Origin: a virus
Virus record (IMG/VR): IMGVR_UViG_3300023109_000041
Location: 1 to 44,714 of that record
Length of the DNA: 44,714 nucleotides
Reading direction: 5' to 3' (one strand)
Below the pieces are notes generated by a model. It worked only from the letters and a program-made list of their open reading frames with translations. It ran no database searches and was not told the DNA's origin. Numbering within the stretch: position 1 is the stretch's first letter; every line of letters starts with the position of its first letter. Of this stretch, positions 26,115-34,386 are shown one piece after another. The translations under genes were made by a program, and so were the position numbers.

Positions 26115-28139
26115 TTACTTGCTAGATAAAGGGTGTCCTTTAGGAAACAAATCATTGTCATGTTTGCCACCTTTAAATTTACCTGTAGATAATGCCCTTA
26201 AAAAACTATTAACCCTTGCATATGCCCACTGGTCAGGACTACTTACACTAGGTCTAACGCTAGATGGGTTAGTTCTATAAGCACCAACACCCCTTCTGAA
26301 TACAGCTTCTAGCATTCTAAGTGTTGCTCTTTTTGTTTTTGTGCCACCATGTTTTTCATTATGGTCATCTACTTTTTTTTGTAATGCTGTTTTAACTTTA
26401 CCTGATAAAGCTTTTACATCTTCTTTGCTTTCAATATGTTCTTGTAATGCAAACTCTTTATCTTCTTCTGTAATTATCTGTTGACGCTTTCTTTTTGACC
26501 ATGCAAAGCCTGAATCACCACCCCACAGTAACCATGCAATCTTACCTGCACTTGGATATCCATCTTCGCCTTGTCTAAAACCTTCTGCTCTTTTGTCTAC
26601 TTCATGCCTACTAAAGAAGCTATACATTCTTTTGACTGTTGATATAGATAGCTTGTCCTTTCGTATTAACTGGTTTGCTCTTGCTACACCAACGCTTGTA
26701 CCACCCCTGTTAAATTCTTTTCGCATTTCTAAACCCCTTTTAGCTTCTTTTGCCATTGAATCTGTAGGTGTAGTATCTATATCAGATAAAGCTTTTTCTT
26801 CTTGCAATAAAAACTGTATCTCTTTATCTATTTCATCATCATTATCATAATCTTCTAAATCTTCTTCATTGACTGGGTTCTCAGGCTTATCTACACCTTC
26901 ATCACTTATAGGAAATAAAGTAGCTGATATGTACAAGTCATCTGCACCATCTACTGGCTCTAAACCAATGATTCCTCTTGCTTCATTTCTAGTCATTATT
27001 CCTTCACGAACAGCACTAGTAACATTTTCATATGTCTTGCGTTTCCTTTCTGCTAATGCAGGTATTGAATCAACATCAAATTCAAGTGTTAAATTGTCGC
27101 CAAACATAGGAACTAACCATTCGTTGAGATCAGAAGATATTTTTCTTAAATGTGGGATAATTGTTTCTTCATATAGAGCAAGTCTTGCTTCTGCAACATT
27201 ACTATAAGTTTGGCTGTCAGGTACTCCTACAAGCTGTGAGGGTACACCAAAACATAAAGCTATATCTGTAGTTGCCATGTTCTTTAATGCATGAAAATCC
27301 ATGTCTTTAGGACTAAGACCCATTTCTTTCCAGTCAAAGTCCCCTTCAAGCAACATAGGTCTACCTGCATTACCTGCACCGCTAAATCTATTGTTTAGGT
27401 CTGTAAGCAATTGTTGTCTTTGTGATTCTGAAAGGTTTACAGCAAATCCTGAATCATCTTGTGGTTTAAATACAACAGCACCACTTGGTCTTGCACCATT
27501 CTGCAATAAATTAACATTGTGTTTACTAGCCATATTAAACTGATCAACTTCTACAGCCGCGGCACTCATAGGACTTAGACCATAGTAATCATCTAAAGGA
27601 TTCCATAATTTAACGTGCTTAACTTCACTGTATCCATTTTCTTGGTCAATCATGTAAGATTGTTGTACTCTGCCATTAATAACATATTCATATTTATCAG
27701 GAATAGCATTACCACTACCTTTTATATTGATTCTATCAGGTCTTAATTGATGTAGTTCTTTTGGCGCACCATTCACACCACCTACTTTAAGGATGTAAGC
27801 ATTACCACTAAGAAGCACATAACCAAAAAGGCTATTAAAAAACTCTGAGTAGGACTGTAAAGGGTTTGGTCTGTTAAGAAGGTCAATAAGTGGGTGTTGT
27901 TCAATTATTTGATCTCCTGACTTTAAAATAAAGGGTACAGCACTTGCACCTTTAGATATTTCGTTTACGCACCTATATACAATTGCGTTTTTTAAATATC
28001 CTTCTTTGGCTAGGTCTTGGTATTTGTAAGTCTTGGCTTCTTCAGTGCCTACACCAAAGTAACCCATCATGTTTGAATTTTTTTGTTCTTCTATAGGTTG
28101 TACATTAAATAACCTTTGTAAAAATGTTTTTTGTGTCAT
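26115..28139 (-). CDS. Portal protein with two extra C-terminal domains
   Basis: A 674-residue protein, much longer than the usual 400. Residues 30-410 are an HK97-type portal: NAIVYRCVNEISKGASAVPF, LLNRPNP at 88-94, LLSGNAYILK, NLLQNGARPSG at 210-220 and FGVPSQLVG at 297-305. After an acidic linker, residues 462-552 carry MAKEAKRGLEMRKEFNRGGT and YPSAGKIAWLLWGGDSG, a module seen fused to head proteins of marine phages. Residues 605-674 carry RRGVGAYRTNPSSVRPSV and GGKHDNDLFPKGHPL, matching DUF5824. The portal forms the packaging vertex; the added domains may sit inside the capsid. The ATG overlaps the terminase stop. Confidence 0.88.
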   Translation of the reverse strand: MTQKTFLQRLFNVQPIEEQKNSNMMGYFGVGTEEAKTYKYQDLAKEGYLKNAIVYRCVNEISKGASAVPFILKSGDQIIEQHPLIDLLNRPNPLQSYSEFFNSLFGYVLLSGNAYILKVGGVNGAPKELHQLRPDRINIKGSGNAIPDKYEYVINGRVQQSYMIDQENGYSEVKHVKLWNPLDDYYGLSPMSAAAVEVDQFNMASKHNVNLLQNGARPSGAVVFKPQDDSGFAVNLSESQRQQLLTDLNNRFSGAGNAGRPMLLEGDFDWKEMGLSPKDMDFHALKNMATTDIALCFGVPSQLVGVPDSQTYSNVAEARLALYEETIIPHLRKISSDLNEWLVPMFGDNLTLEFDVDSIPALAERKRKTYENVTSAVREGIMTRNEARGIIGLEPVDGADDLYISATLFPISDEGVDKPENPVNEEDLEDYDNDDEIDKEIQFLLQEEKALSDIDTTPTDSMAKEAKRGLEMRKEFNRGGTSVGVARANQLIRKDKLSISTVKRMYSFFSRHEVDKRAEGFRQGEDGYPSAGKIAWLLWGGDSGFAWSKRKRQQIITEEDKEFALQEHIESKEDVKALSGKVKTALQKKVDDHNEKHGGTKTKRATLRMLEAVFRRGVGAYRTNPSSVRPSVSSPDQWAYARVNSFLRALSTGKFKGGKHDNDLFPKGHPLSSK

Positions 28140-29446
28140 TAGCTTATTCTCCAGTTTACTTGTCCTTTAGATTTGCTTAATTCAGTCAAACCCCAAACCA
28201 ATGCATCTAATCTATCAGGACTTGGTTTAAGCTGACCTACATATGAACACATTTGCGATTCTAACTCTGCAAATATTCCCATATGATGTACACGCTTCTG
28301 CTCGTATAAAGCCGCAATAGGTTCTGCTCTTAACATCTTACCTCTTGTAGCTCTAACTGACCTGTAAGAAACATTATTATCTTTATCTCTAATAACCTTT
28401 TCTACTAAATCGCCACCATTATTAACTTCAGCTATAATTCTGTCTGCTTCCCATTCATAGTAAGCATTTAATACTATTCTACCCCAACTATCAGCAGTAT
28501 GTCTGCCTGATAAGTCTTCCAGTACATAATACTCGTTATTTCTGTCTTTGCCTACTACAACAATACCTGTTTCATCACTATTCTCTCCTGTCGTTACAGC
28601 AGGGTCTACGGCTACTATGATCTGTGATAATTCCCTTTCATCTTCAGCTTGTAATCTTGTAGATTCAATCATTTCGTTATTCCACAAAGCACCTTCAACA
28701 TCATCTAATATTTCTGCATAAAGTTCTTGCCTACCTAAAGCAGTACCTTCATACCTTTCACGCATCATTTCTAAGGCACTTTCTGCTAGATTTTCTTTGT
28801 TTTCAAAAGTATTACCTTTCGTAAGATGTACATCATTCCTTACTACTAAATCTTTTAGTATTTTTATTGGTTTTGGTGTGGTAGTTATAAGACATTGAGG
28901 ATTTTCTCCTAATCTTAGACCAAACATCAACTGGTCAAAAGCATCAGGGTACTGCCAAGAAGCTAACTCATCACACCATGCTCTATGAAACTGTGGTCCC
29001 CTTAACCTTTCAGGACTTACTGCCGCATATCCTACAATCTTTGAGCCATTTGCTAATCTGATCTCCATGTTTGAACTTGCAAAACCATTTGTACCAAACG
29101 TATTGTCTGTGCATTCATTTGGTATTATAGATAACAAACCTGATGGACCACCAAAACAAACCCTTCTTAAATCACCAAAAGTAGGAGCAACTACAGCACA
29201 TATAACATTTGGATTACGAATAGCGTATATAGCGATATCTTGTGCACCTGTTTTTGTTTTGCCCCAACCGCGACCTGCAAGAATCAACCATATAAAAAAG
29301 TTTTCTTGTGGTGGTATCTGTTTAGGTCTAGCTGTTTTTAACCATTCAGTGTATAGAGCTATCGCTTTCTTCTCGCTTTGCTCTTGCAACCGAGTCAAGC
29401 AGTTCCATAGCTTCTCTGAAGGCATCTGTGTCTGAGACTTCTGCAT
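28139..29446 (-). CDS. terL: Terminase large subunit
   Basis: A 435-residue packaging motor. Walker A is AGRGWGKT (57-64), Walker B ends in AWCDE (156-160), and the coupling motif is TTTPKP (188-193). The nuclease domain has AVDPA with Asp281, IIAEVN with Glu340 and DRLDALVWG with Asp414, the RNase H-like acidic triad. It matches the terminase family with typical length. The start is uncertain: ATG at 29446 and 29425 both lie inside the end of the small subunit gene and neither has a strong ribosome site, so coupling by overlap is likely. It drives DNA into the prohead through the portal. Confidence 0.93.
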   Translation of the reverse strand: MQKSQTQMPSEKLWNCLTRLQEQSEKKAIALYTEWLKTARPKQIPPQENFFIWLILAGRGWGKTKTGAQDIAIYAIRNPNVICAVVAPTFGDLRRVCFGGPSGLLSIIPNECTDNTFGTNGFASSNMEIRLANGSKIVGYAAVSPERLRGPQFHRAWCDELASWQYPDAFDQLMFGLRLGENPQCLITTTPKPIKILKDLVVRNDVHLTKGNTFENKENLAESALEMMRERYEGTALGRQELYAEILDDVEGALWNNEMIESTRLQAEDERELSQIIVAVDPAVTTGENSDETGIVVVGKDRNNEYYVLEDLSGRHTADSWGRIVLNAYYEWEADRIIAEVNNGGDLVEKVIRDKDNNVSYRSVRATRGKMLRAEPIAALYEQKRVHHMGIFAELESQMCSYVGQLKPSPDRLDALVWGLTELSKSKGQVNWRIS

Positions 29447-29906
29447 TTAGTTTCATGTTTTCTGTTGATTCACCTAGTGCTAGTTTTCCTAACTTTTGTG
29501 CTTGTAGACTTGCACCTGCTATTTGATTCAACATTTGGGTTGTCATTGTTGGCGAACCTTGTTGTCTTTTCATTGAATTATCTGTAAATATCATTCCTAT
29601 CTCATTAAACATAAACTTTGCCATAGTTAATGCGTTGTCATCTAAAGTCTTTGATTCTTTAACCATTTCTTTTTGTCGTTCTGCATCTAGCTTTTGCATA
29701 AACTCATTATGAAATCGTTCTTGTTGGGATTTCCAACTTTCTTTTTGTGACCATTTATATAGAGTGCTTCTTGCTACCTTATGTTTGATCGCTAGTGCAT
29801 CTATAGTTTGATACTTGCGTTCAGTACTGCCTAAATCTATACCTTGTACAAATTCAGTTCTTATCTTTTCTGCAAGTTCTTTTGTAAGTTTAATTGTTTT
29901 AGTCAC
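29346..29906 (-). CDS. terS: Terminase small subunit-like DNA-binding protein
   Basis: A protein of about 186 residues with a helix-turn-helix at 36-60 (IDALAIKHKVARSTLYKWSQKESW), followed by a long helical region suited to ring assembly. It directly precedes and overlaps the large terminase gene by about 100 bases, in a different frame. The start is not ATG: GTG at 29906 has GGA 9 bases upstream, TTG at 29909 is the alternative. It begins the leftward late operon. I could not see a convincing leftward promoter in the 70 bases upstream, so late expression may need an activator. Confidence 0.8.
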   Translation of the reverse strand: MTKTIKLTKELAEKIRTEFVQGIDLGSTERKYQTIDALAIKHKVARSTLYKWSQKESWKSQQERFHNEFMQKLDAERQKEMVKESKTLDDNALTMAKFMFNEIGMIFTDNSMKRQQGSPTMTTQMLNQIAGASLQAQKLGKLALGESTENMKLNAEVSDTDAFREAMELLDSVARAKREESDSSIH

Positions 29907-29978
29907 CAAAAATTATCCAATAAATCTCTATTTATCTCACAAGTCTAACACATATAAATTGAAATATACAAAATGGGT

Positions 29979-30007
29979 TTGCAAATACATTTAGTTATGT
30001 TTATAAT
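29979..30007 (+). promoter_or_regulatory. Promoter for the 30.0-30.9 kb genes
   Basis: TTGCAA (29979-29984), a 17-base spacer and TATAAT (30002-30007) face rightward and end 37 bases before the ATG at 30045. The flanking bases TTATAATTACA and TTGAAATTTGATA recur at the 38.3 kb promoter, so the two form a pair. Confidence 0.75.
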
Positions 30008-30044
30008 TACAACTATTGAAATTTGATATTTAAAAGGAGTAACA

Positions 30045-30263
30045 ATGAATATTACAAAAACTGAAAACAGAATTATTAATTCCCTTACCGTTTCTTGTAT
30101 AAAGCATAACTATCCTGAATTCGTTGCAGAGTTTGGATATGAAGATGCTGATAGAAAAATGGAAAATCTTTTTGGTGCTACATGGAATGATTGTAAAGAG
30201 TTGGTGTGGCAGTGGCATGATTTGAATACTGGTGCAGTAAGGAGTATGTCTAATGAAAGCTAA
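30045..30263 (+). CDS. Hypothetical early protein
   Basis: A 72-residue protein with several aromatic residues (FGATWNDCKELVWQWHDLN). No family is recognised. A strong ribosome site (AAAAGGAG) lies 6 bases before the ATG, after promoter 29979-30007. It overlaps the next start by 11 bases. The position at the head of a rightward unit diverging from the terminase genes suggests early expression. Confidence 0.6.
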   Translation: MNITKTENRIINSLTVSCIKHNYPEFVAEFGYEDADRKMENLFGATWNDCKELVWQWHDLNTGAVRSMSNES

Positions 30264-30447
30264 AACATTTGCCCAAGCTTCCCATCAATGGTCTTGTTAT
30301 ATACAAGATAATATGGGTTCTTATATGAATGAACACTCACACCCTTTTGAAGAACTTTCAGAAGAAAAGAAAACTGTATGGATTTTAAAAAATAATTACG
30401 GTGTCTTATGTGTTGTAGATAAACAGACTGGTGAGGTGATTACATGA
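30253..30447 (+). CDS. Hypothetical early protein
   Basis: A 64-residue protein, not recognised (MKAKTFAQASHQWSCYIQDN ... LCVVDKQTGEVIT). It overlaps the genes on both sides (11 bases and 4 bases, the latter ATGA), so the three early genes form one coupled unit. No membrane segment or metal motif is visible. Confidence 0.6.
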   Translation: MKAKTFAQASHQWSCYIQDNMGSYMNEHSHPFEELSEEKKTVWILKNNYGVLCVVDKQTGEVIT

Positions 30448-30929
30448 ATATATTTGCAGTAGAGACATGCCCTATTGAATCAGCTAGAGCATTACCTGAT
30501 AAGTTGATTGTTAAGATGCCATTGGAAACAGCACAGATGCTTTCAACTGCACATAGATATTTGTCACCTGATAAATACTGTGTTGAAAAAGGTTTGTATA
30601 AAAAAGCTTATTACAATCATCCATGTACTATATGGGCAAGAAAGTCACATGAAAATTACAGATGGTTGTTATTACACTTTATAACCTTATGTGAAGAATA
30701 CTATTTTAGATATGGTAGAAATCATGCTTCATGGACAAAGTTGTGGAGTGGCTTAAAAATATTCCCAATGAATATACAAGAAGGCGATCTCACAGAATTC
30801 GCACAAGCCATGCCAATAGAATACAAAAACCCTAATGACCATATAGATGCATATCGCAAATACATGATTGCAGAAAAACATTACGCTAAGTGGGAGAAGG
30901 GAAGAGATAAGCCAACTTGGTGGTCGTAA
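30444..30929 (+). CDS. Conserved phage protein, possibly DNA-repair glycosylase-like
   Basis: A 161-residue protein of a family common in marine phages. Conserved stretches are LIVKMPLETAQMLSTAHRYL, NHPCTIWARKSHENYRWL, LTEFAQAMPIEY and the closing YAKWEKGRDKPTWW. Relatives of this type have been labelled pyrimidine dimer glycosylase-like, a small helical repair fold that cuts UV damage; the PTW ending is reminiscent of T4 endonuclease V. I cannot confirm a catalytic N-terminal residue (Met-Asn here, where T4 has Thr after Met). It is the last gene of the unit started by promoter 29979-30007. Confidence 0.6.
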   Translation: MNIFAVETCPIESARALPDKLIVKMPLETAQMLSTAHRYLSPDKYCVEKGLYKKAYYNHPCTIWARKSHENYRWLLLHFITLCEEYYFRYGRNHASWTKLWSGLKIFPMNIQEGDLTEFAQAMPIEYKNPNDHIDAYRKYMIAEKHYAKWEKGRDKPTWWS

Positions 30930-30955
30930 AAAAACTTTAATTATTTTGTCCTAAA

Positions 30956-30989
30956 GGGTTGTATTTATAACTATAGTTGTTATTATAAC
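30956..30989 (+). promoter_or_regulatory. Promoter and operator-like repeat before the amidoligase module
   Basis: TTGTAT (30959-30964), a 16-base spacer and TATTAT (30981-30986) face rightward. Two imperfect direct repeats (GTTGTATTTATAACTA and GTTGTTATTATAACTA) span the whole region, and ATAAC-N7-GTTAT plus GTTAT-T-ATAAC give dyad symmetry. The first 18 bases (30956-30973) are identical to 40830-40847. This is the arrangement of a repressor or activator site on a promoter. Confidence 0.7.
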
Positions 30990-31021
30990 TACATCAAGAT
31001 GATATTTAAAAGGAGAAAAAA

Positions 31022-31861
31022 ATGACATTTGATAATAAAAGAACATTTGGAGTAGAGATTGAGTTCATTGGTCAAAACAATCAAAGAACAACTAACGAAG
31101 AAATTAATCAATACCTTGAGAGACAAGGTGCTGATTTTAGAATGCACACTGCATACTACAGTGATACTGATGCAACTATATGGAGGCTAAAAACTGATTC
31201 ATCTGTAAATGGTAGTGGGTTTGGTCTTGAGGTTGTATCTCCAGTATTGCAAGGTGATACAGGTTATAGTGATCTTATGTTGGTTTTAGATGCAGTAAAC
31301 AACACTGGTGCTTCTATAAACAGAACTTGTGGTCTTCATGTGCATGTAGGTGTAAGTGATTGGGGAATAAAGCAGTTTAGAAATCTTTACAAAAGATACG
31401 CTAAGTTTGAAACAGCTATTGATTCAGTTATGCCTTCAAGTAGAAGATTGAGTAACAATGACTACTGTAATTCTACAGTTAGAGCTTTTGGTCAAACACT
31501 TGGACAAGCTTTTGAAACAATCAACTCATGTAGTACTGCTAGACAATTAGCAAGTCAAATAGGTACAAGATACACAAAGCTAAACATACAGTCATTTTGG
31601 AAACATGGAACTGTTGAGTTTAGACATCATGCAGGTTCTACTGACAATGACAAAATATCTAACTGGTTAAAGGTTTGTTTATCAATGGTTCAAGCCGCTG
31701 ATTCAAACAGAGCAATCAAAGTAAATAGATTTGATAATGTTAGTGAGTACAAAGATAAAATAAGCCTAATGTTAAAAGGTTTAAGTAAATTAGAAGGTTC
31801 TTTAATAGAATCAAGCACAAAAAGATTTTTCACAAAAAGGAGAAAAGCATTATGCAACTAG
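31022..31861 (+). CDS. Amidoligase family enzyme (COOH-NH2 ligase)
   Basis: A 279-residue protein of the glutamine synthetase-like amidoligase family. Motifs in order: FGVEIEF (9-15), WRLKTDSSV (54-62), LEVVSPVL (69-76), CGLHVHVG (103-110) and FWKHGTVEFRHHAGS (192-206). The Glu and His residues in these would bind metal and ATP. Members are predicted to form amide bonds between a carboxylate and an amine on peptides or cell wall material. A strong AAAAGGAG precedes the ATG. It is followed by a small gene and a gamma-glutamylcyclotransferase-like gene, a neighbourhood described for this family. The substrate is unknown. Confidence 0.85.
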   Translation: MTFDNKRTFGVEIEFIGQNNQRTTNEEINQYLERQGADFRMHTAYYSDTDATIWRLKTDSSVNGSGFGLEVVSPVLQGDTGYSDLMLVLDAVNNTGASINRTCGLHVHVGVSDWGIKQFRNLYKRYAKFETAIDSVMPSSRRLSNNDYCNSTVRAFGQTLGQAFETINSCSTARQLASQIGTRYTKLNIQSFWKHGTVEFRHHAGSTDNDKISNWLKVCLSMVQAADSNRAIKVNRFDNVSEYKDKISLMLKGLSKLEGSLIESSTKRFFTKRRKALCN

Positions 31862-32085
31862 AATATACAGTAAAAGGTGGTGGAATCCTTAGAGGTTTCA
31901 CCAAAGAAGATATAGCTTACTCATTATATGAGTTATCACTAGCACCAAGTTCCAGTTTTGATAATTGGATGCAAGGTACTAGCACTAGAATTAATACACA
32001 ATTTGGGTACAACATTAGTTATAACAACCCAACTGATTTTGTTAATGACCTTGCAAGACATGGTCTTATTATAAGGAGTTCGTAA
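31852..32085 (+). CDS. Small protein of the amidoligase module
   Basis: A 77-residue protein of unknown family (MQLEYTVKGGGILRGFTKEDIAYSLYELSLAPSSSFDNW ... NDLARHGLIIRSS). It lies between the amidoligase and the cyclotransferase-like gene, overlapping the first by 10 bases and the second by one base, with its own AAAAAGGAG 10 bases upstream. It has no membrane segment or catalytic motif that I recognise. The tight packing makes it a candidate substrate, carrier or partner of the enzymes; that is inference. Confidence 0.6.
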   Translation: MQLEYTVKGGGILRGFTKEDIAYSLYELSLAPSSSFDNWMQGTSTRINTQFGYNISYNNPTDFVNDLARHGLIIRSS

Positions 32086-32555
32086 TGTTTTATTTTGCCT
32101 ATGGTGCCAATCTTAATTTAGAAAACATGAAGTATAGATGCCCAAATGCCAAGCCTATAGTTAAGTTCTCTATGCCTAATTACAAACTAGTATTTAAAGG
32201 TGTTGCTGATATTGAGTACTGTGCCAATGAATCAGTAGAGGGTATGCTTTGGGAAATCACTGATAAGTGTGAACAAGCATTAGATATCTTTGAGGGTTAT
32301 CCCCATTTATATCGCAAAGAGTATTTTACAATTAAGATGGGTGGAAAACTTGCACATGATTTTGGTGATAATGCAGATGTTATGTTCTATGCAATGAATA
32401 GAGCAGACTATGGCGAACCAAACCAAAGTTATTTTAATTGTATTCTTGATGGTTATATTGCTAACAAACTAGACACAGATTTTCTTTATGATGCACTTCT
32501 CCATGCACAAGAAAATAATTCTATTTATAGATACGAATCTAAGTCTTGGAAGTAA
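32085..32555 (+). CDS. Gamma-glutamylcyclotransferase-like (AIG2/GGCT) protein
   Basis: A 156-residue protein with the GGCT fold signature: FAYGANL at 4-10 (the YGSNL glycine loop), RCPNA at 18-22, VEGMLWEI at 51-58 and FEGYPHLYRKE at 69-79, where Glu70 fits the catalytic acid. These enzymes release 5-oxoproline from gamma-glutamyl amines, and so can undo amide links of the sort an amidoligase makes. AGGAG lies upstream of the ATG. The pairing with the amidoligase suggests a make-and-trim pair working on one substrate. Confidence 0.85.
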   Translation: MFYFAYGANLNLENMKYRCPNAKPIVKFSMPNYKLVFKGVADIEYCANESVEGMLWEITDKCEQALDIFEGYPHLYRKEYFTIKMGGKLAHDFGDNADVMFYAMNRADYGEPNQSYFNCILDGYIANKLDTDFLYDALLHAQENNSIYRYESKSWK

Positions 32556-32562
32556 TGTTTAA

Positions 32563-32590
32563 AGGGTGTGGTGTTCTCCTACCATGCCCT
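32563..32590 (+). terminator. Hairpin in the convergent gap at 32.57 kb
   Basis: A 10-base stem (AGGGTGTGGT / ACCATGCCCT, with two G-U pairs in the plus-strand RNA) and an 8-base loop lie between the stops of the cyclotransferase-like gene and the leftward IbrB-like gene. No T run follows, so it is an atypical terminator or an mRNA-end stabiliser. On the minus strand the two wobble positions become A-C mismatches, so it acts best on rightward RNA. Confidence 0.5.
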
Positions 32591-32591
32591 G

Positions 32592-33128
32592 CTAATCAAA
32601 CTCTCTACCTTTAACATCAGGAACCCAACCTTTCGTAAATTCTTCTTGTGAACCTTTCTCTGTCATTGGTTGATAATCGTAAAGCCTATCTATTTCCTCT
32701 TGCTCCATTCCTAACAATTCAATAAGCTGTTCATCTGTATAATTATGTTTCTCTTTCATCTTCCTAACAATACCAGTCATGGGTAATATTCCATGATTAC
32801 CTCTTGCTCTATTATGAACAATGGTTGCACACATTTGTTGTGCTTCATCAACCACATCATCTAAAAAGACAACAGGAACATAACCATTTGTAAGATCAGA
32901 AATATCTTGATCTCCTGAAACAGTCCATCTATGGAAACCATCAACAATTTCATATGACTTTCTAATTACAATGGGTTGTGTCCACCCACTTAATTTAATA
33001 CTTGTTTTAAGCAGTTCTAACTCCACTGGTGCAACTTTGTTAGGGTTGTACTGGTTAGCCTTAAGCTTAGACCTTTTTACCCACTGCATAGCATTGATTG
33101 GTTGATTATTTTTACCTTTTTTGACCAT
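32592..33128 (-). CDS. ParB/sulfiredoxin-fold protein, IbrB-like
   Basis: A 178-residue ParB-like protein. Motifs: LKANQYNPN (22-30), LLKTSIKLSGWTQPIVI (39-55), IVDGFHRW (61-68), YVPVVFLDD (83-91) and HNRARGNH (105-112). The DGFHR segment is the ParB core, and the HNRARG segment is typical of IbrB. IbrA-IbrB pairs act together as regulators in E. coli and are widespread in phages. The gene is the last of the leftward operon and overlaps the IbrA-like gene by 17 bases, confirming the pair. Confidence 0.8.
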   Translation of the reverse strand: MVKKGKNNQPINAMQWVKRSKLKANQYNPNKVAPVELELLKTSIKLSGWTQPIVIRKSYEIVDGFHRWTVSGDQDISDLTNGYVPVVFLDDVVDEAQQMCATIVHNRARGNHGILPMTGIVRKMKEKHNYTDEQLIELLGMEQEEIDRLYDYQPMTEKGSQEEFTKGWVPDVKGREFD

Positions 33129-34326
33129 GTCTTTCTACCTCATATGCTTTTTTTTGTGCTGCATATTGTTTTTTATTACTAGTAAACATTGGTTGTTTAC
33201 GACCTTTGAAATCACCACGCATAGCTATACGCAATAAAAACTTCCAACCTATTCCTGACTCAGGGTGATGTGTTCCCAACATTGGTTCAGATGTTTTTTT
33301 ATAATGAATTCCTACAAATCCGTTGATGACTTCTGCAATTTTAGACCTATATGGTTCAGGGTGTTTATTTAAAAAGTACTGTATAAATTCTTCCCATGAA
33401 GTATCTTTTGGTTTATCAGGAAGTCCACCAAAAGCATAAAGCTCAGTGTTAGCATATCTTGCCGCAGTTGCACTGCCTGGCACTCTGTTTTGCATTTTTT
33501 CCCATAGTTTTGGAAAAGCTATAGAGTACTGCCACAGACCACGCATAGGTTCTTCTCCATATGGTGGTGCGCACCTTTGTTGTAGATGTGTAAGACCAAC
33601 TTTTTCTAATATGTCATAAGTAGTGTTGTAATCCCAACCAAACTTTTTTGGACCACTCCATACATCAACTGTTTTCATGTCATATATGGGACAAACTTTT
33701 ACACAGTTTGCTAATGCAGTTTTAGATTTCAGATTTATCATATAATCTTCATATCTTTTTTCGCTTGTTTGTAAGATTGTTCTGTATCGCATAAGACTTT
33801 CTTCTGACCTAATGCCCATTATAATTCCTACCTCGCCCCATTCCTGTGGTGGAAAAAGCAACCCATTGCATTCAGGTACTGTTGGTCTTTCATCAATGTT
33901 TCGCGGAAAGTTAGGAATGTCATCTAAACCTATAACACTTTCATGTGTAGGATATGGTCTGCACCATTTATCTTTATCTTCAGGTGCCCATGGCCACCAA
34001 TGGGGATGATTGCGACTGCAACCATTTCTATGTTTCACTGGTAAGCATAACCAGTTCATTTTTATTTCAGGAAGATCAGCAACCCTTTCTACATAATCTA
34101 TTGTTTCATATGGTATAGCTTCTTCATCAAAAAAATATACATGCAGTGGTAATTTGTTTCTTTCCTTTGCGACTTGTAATGTCATATTTAAACAAACTGT
34201 AGAGTCTTTGCCACCACTGAACATAACAACAACATTGTCAAAAATATCATATGTTCTGTTAATGCGTTCTAAAGCTAATGTGTATACATCTTTTTCTATA
34301 TCACGTTTTTTTGATACTATTCCCAT
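33112..34326 (-). CDS. PAPS reductase-family protein, IbrA-like
   Basis: A 404-residue protein of the adenine nucleotide alpha hydrolase / PAPS reductase superfamily. The PP-loop is SGGKDS (37-42); GIRSEES (171-177), ANCVKVCPIYD with Cys208 and Cys212, and RCAPPYGEEPMRGLW with Cys252 follow. The C-terminal third (WEEFIQYFLNKHPEPYRSKI, HPESGIGWKFLLRIAMRGDFKGRKQPMF) fits DUF3440 as in IbrA. The DndC pattern of C-x2-C-x9-C is absent, so plain phosphorothioation is not shown. It probably activates a substrate by adenylation; the product is unknown. It is coupled to the IbrB-like gene. Confidence 0.82.
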   Translation of the reverse strand: MGIVSKKRDIEKDVYTLALERINRTYDIFDNVVVMFSGGKDSTVCLNMTLQVAKERNKLPLHVYFFDEEAIPYETIDYVERVADLPEIKMNWLCLPVKHRNGCSRNHPHWWPWAPEDKDKWCRPYPTHESVIGLDDIPNFPRNIDERPTVPECNGLLFPPQEWGEVGIIMGIRSEESLMRYRTILQTSEKRYEDYMINLKSKTALANCVKVCPIYDMKTVDVWSGPKKFGWDYNTTYDILEKVGLTHLQQRCAPPYGEEPMRGLWQYSIAFPKLWEKMQNRVPGSATAARYANTELYAFGGLPDKPKDTSWEEFIQYFLNKHPEPYRSKIAEVINGFVGIHYKKTSEPMLGTHHPESGIGWKFLLRIAMRGDFKGRKQPMFTSNKKQYAAQKKAYEVERHGQKR

Positions 34327-34386
34327 AATTTAACCTTCTCTAAGGCTCATGACTGGCTTCTGTGTACTAAGTTAATACCTTACAAC

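Noticed and set aside
29907-29978. Leftward late promoter before the terminase genes
   Set aside because: Several TTG and TAT-rich words occur, but none gives a good hexamer pair with 16-18 bases between.
33112-34326. DndC of a classical phosphorothioation system
   Set aside because: The expected C-x2-C-x9-C cluster is absent and no DndA, DndD or DndE is nearby; the DUF3440-like end fits IbrA better.
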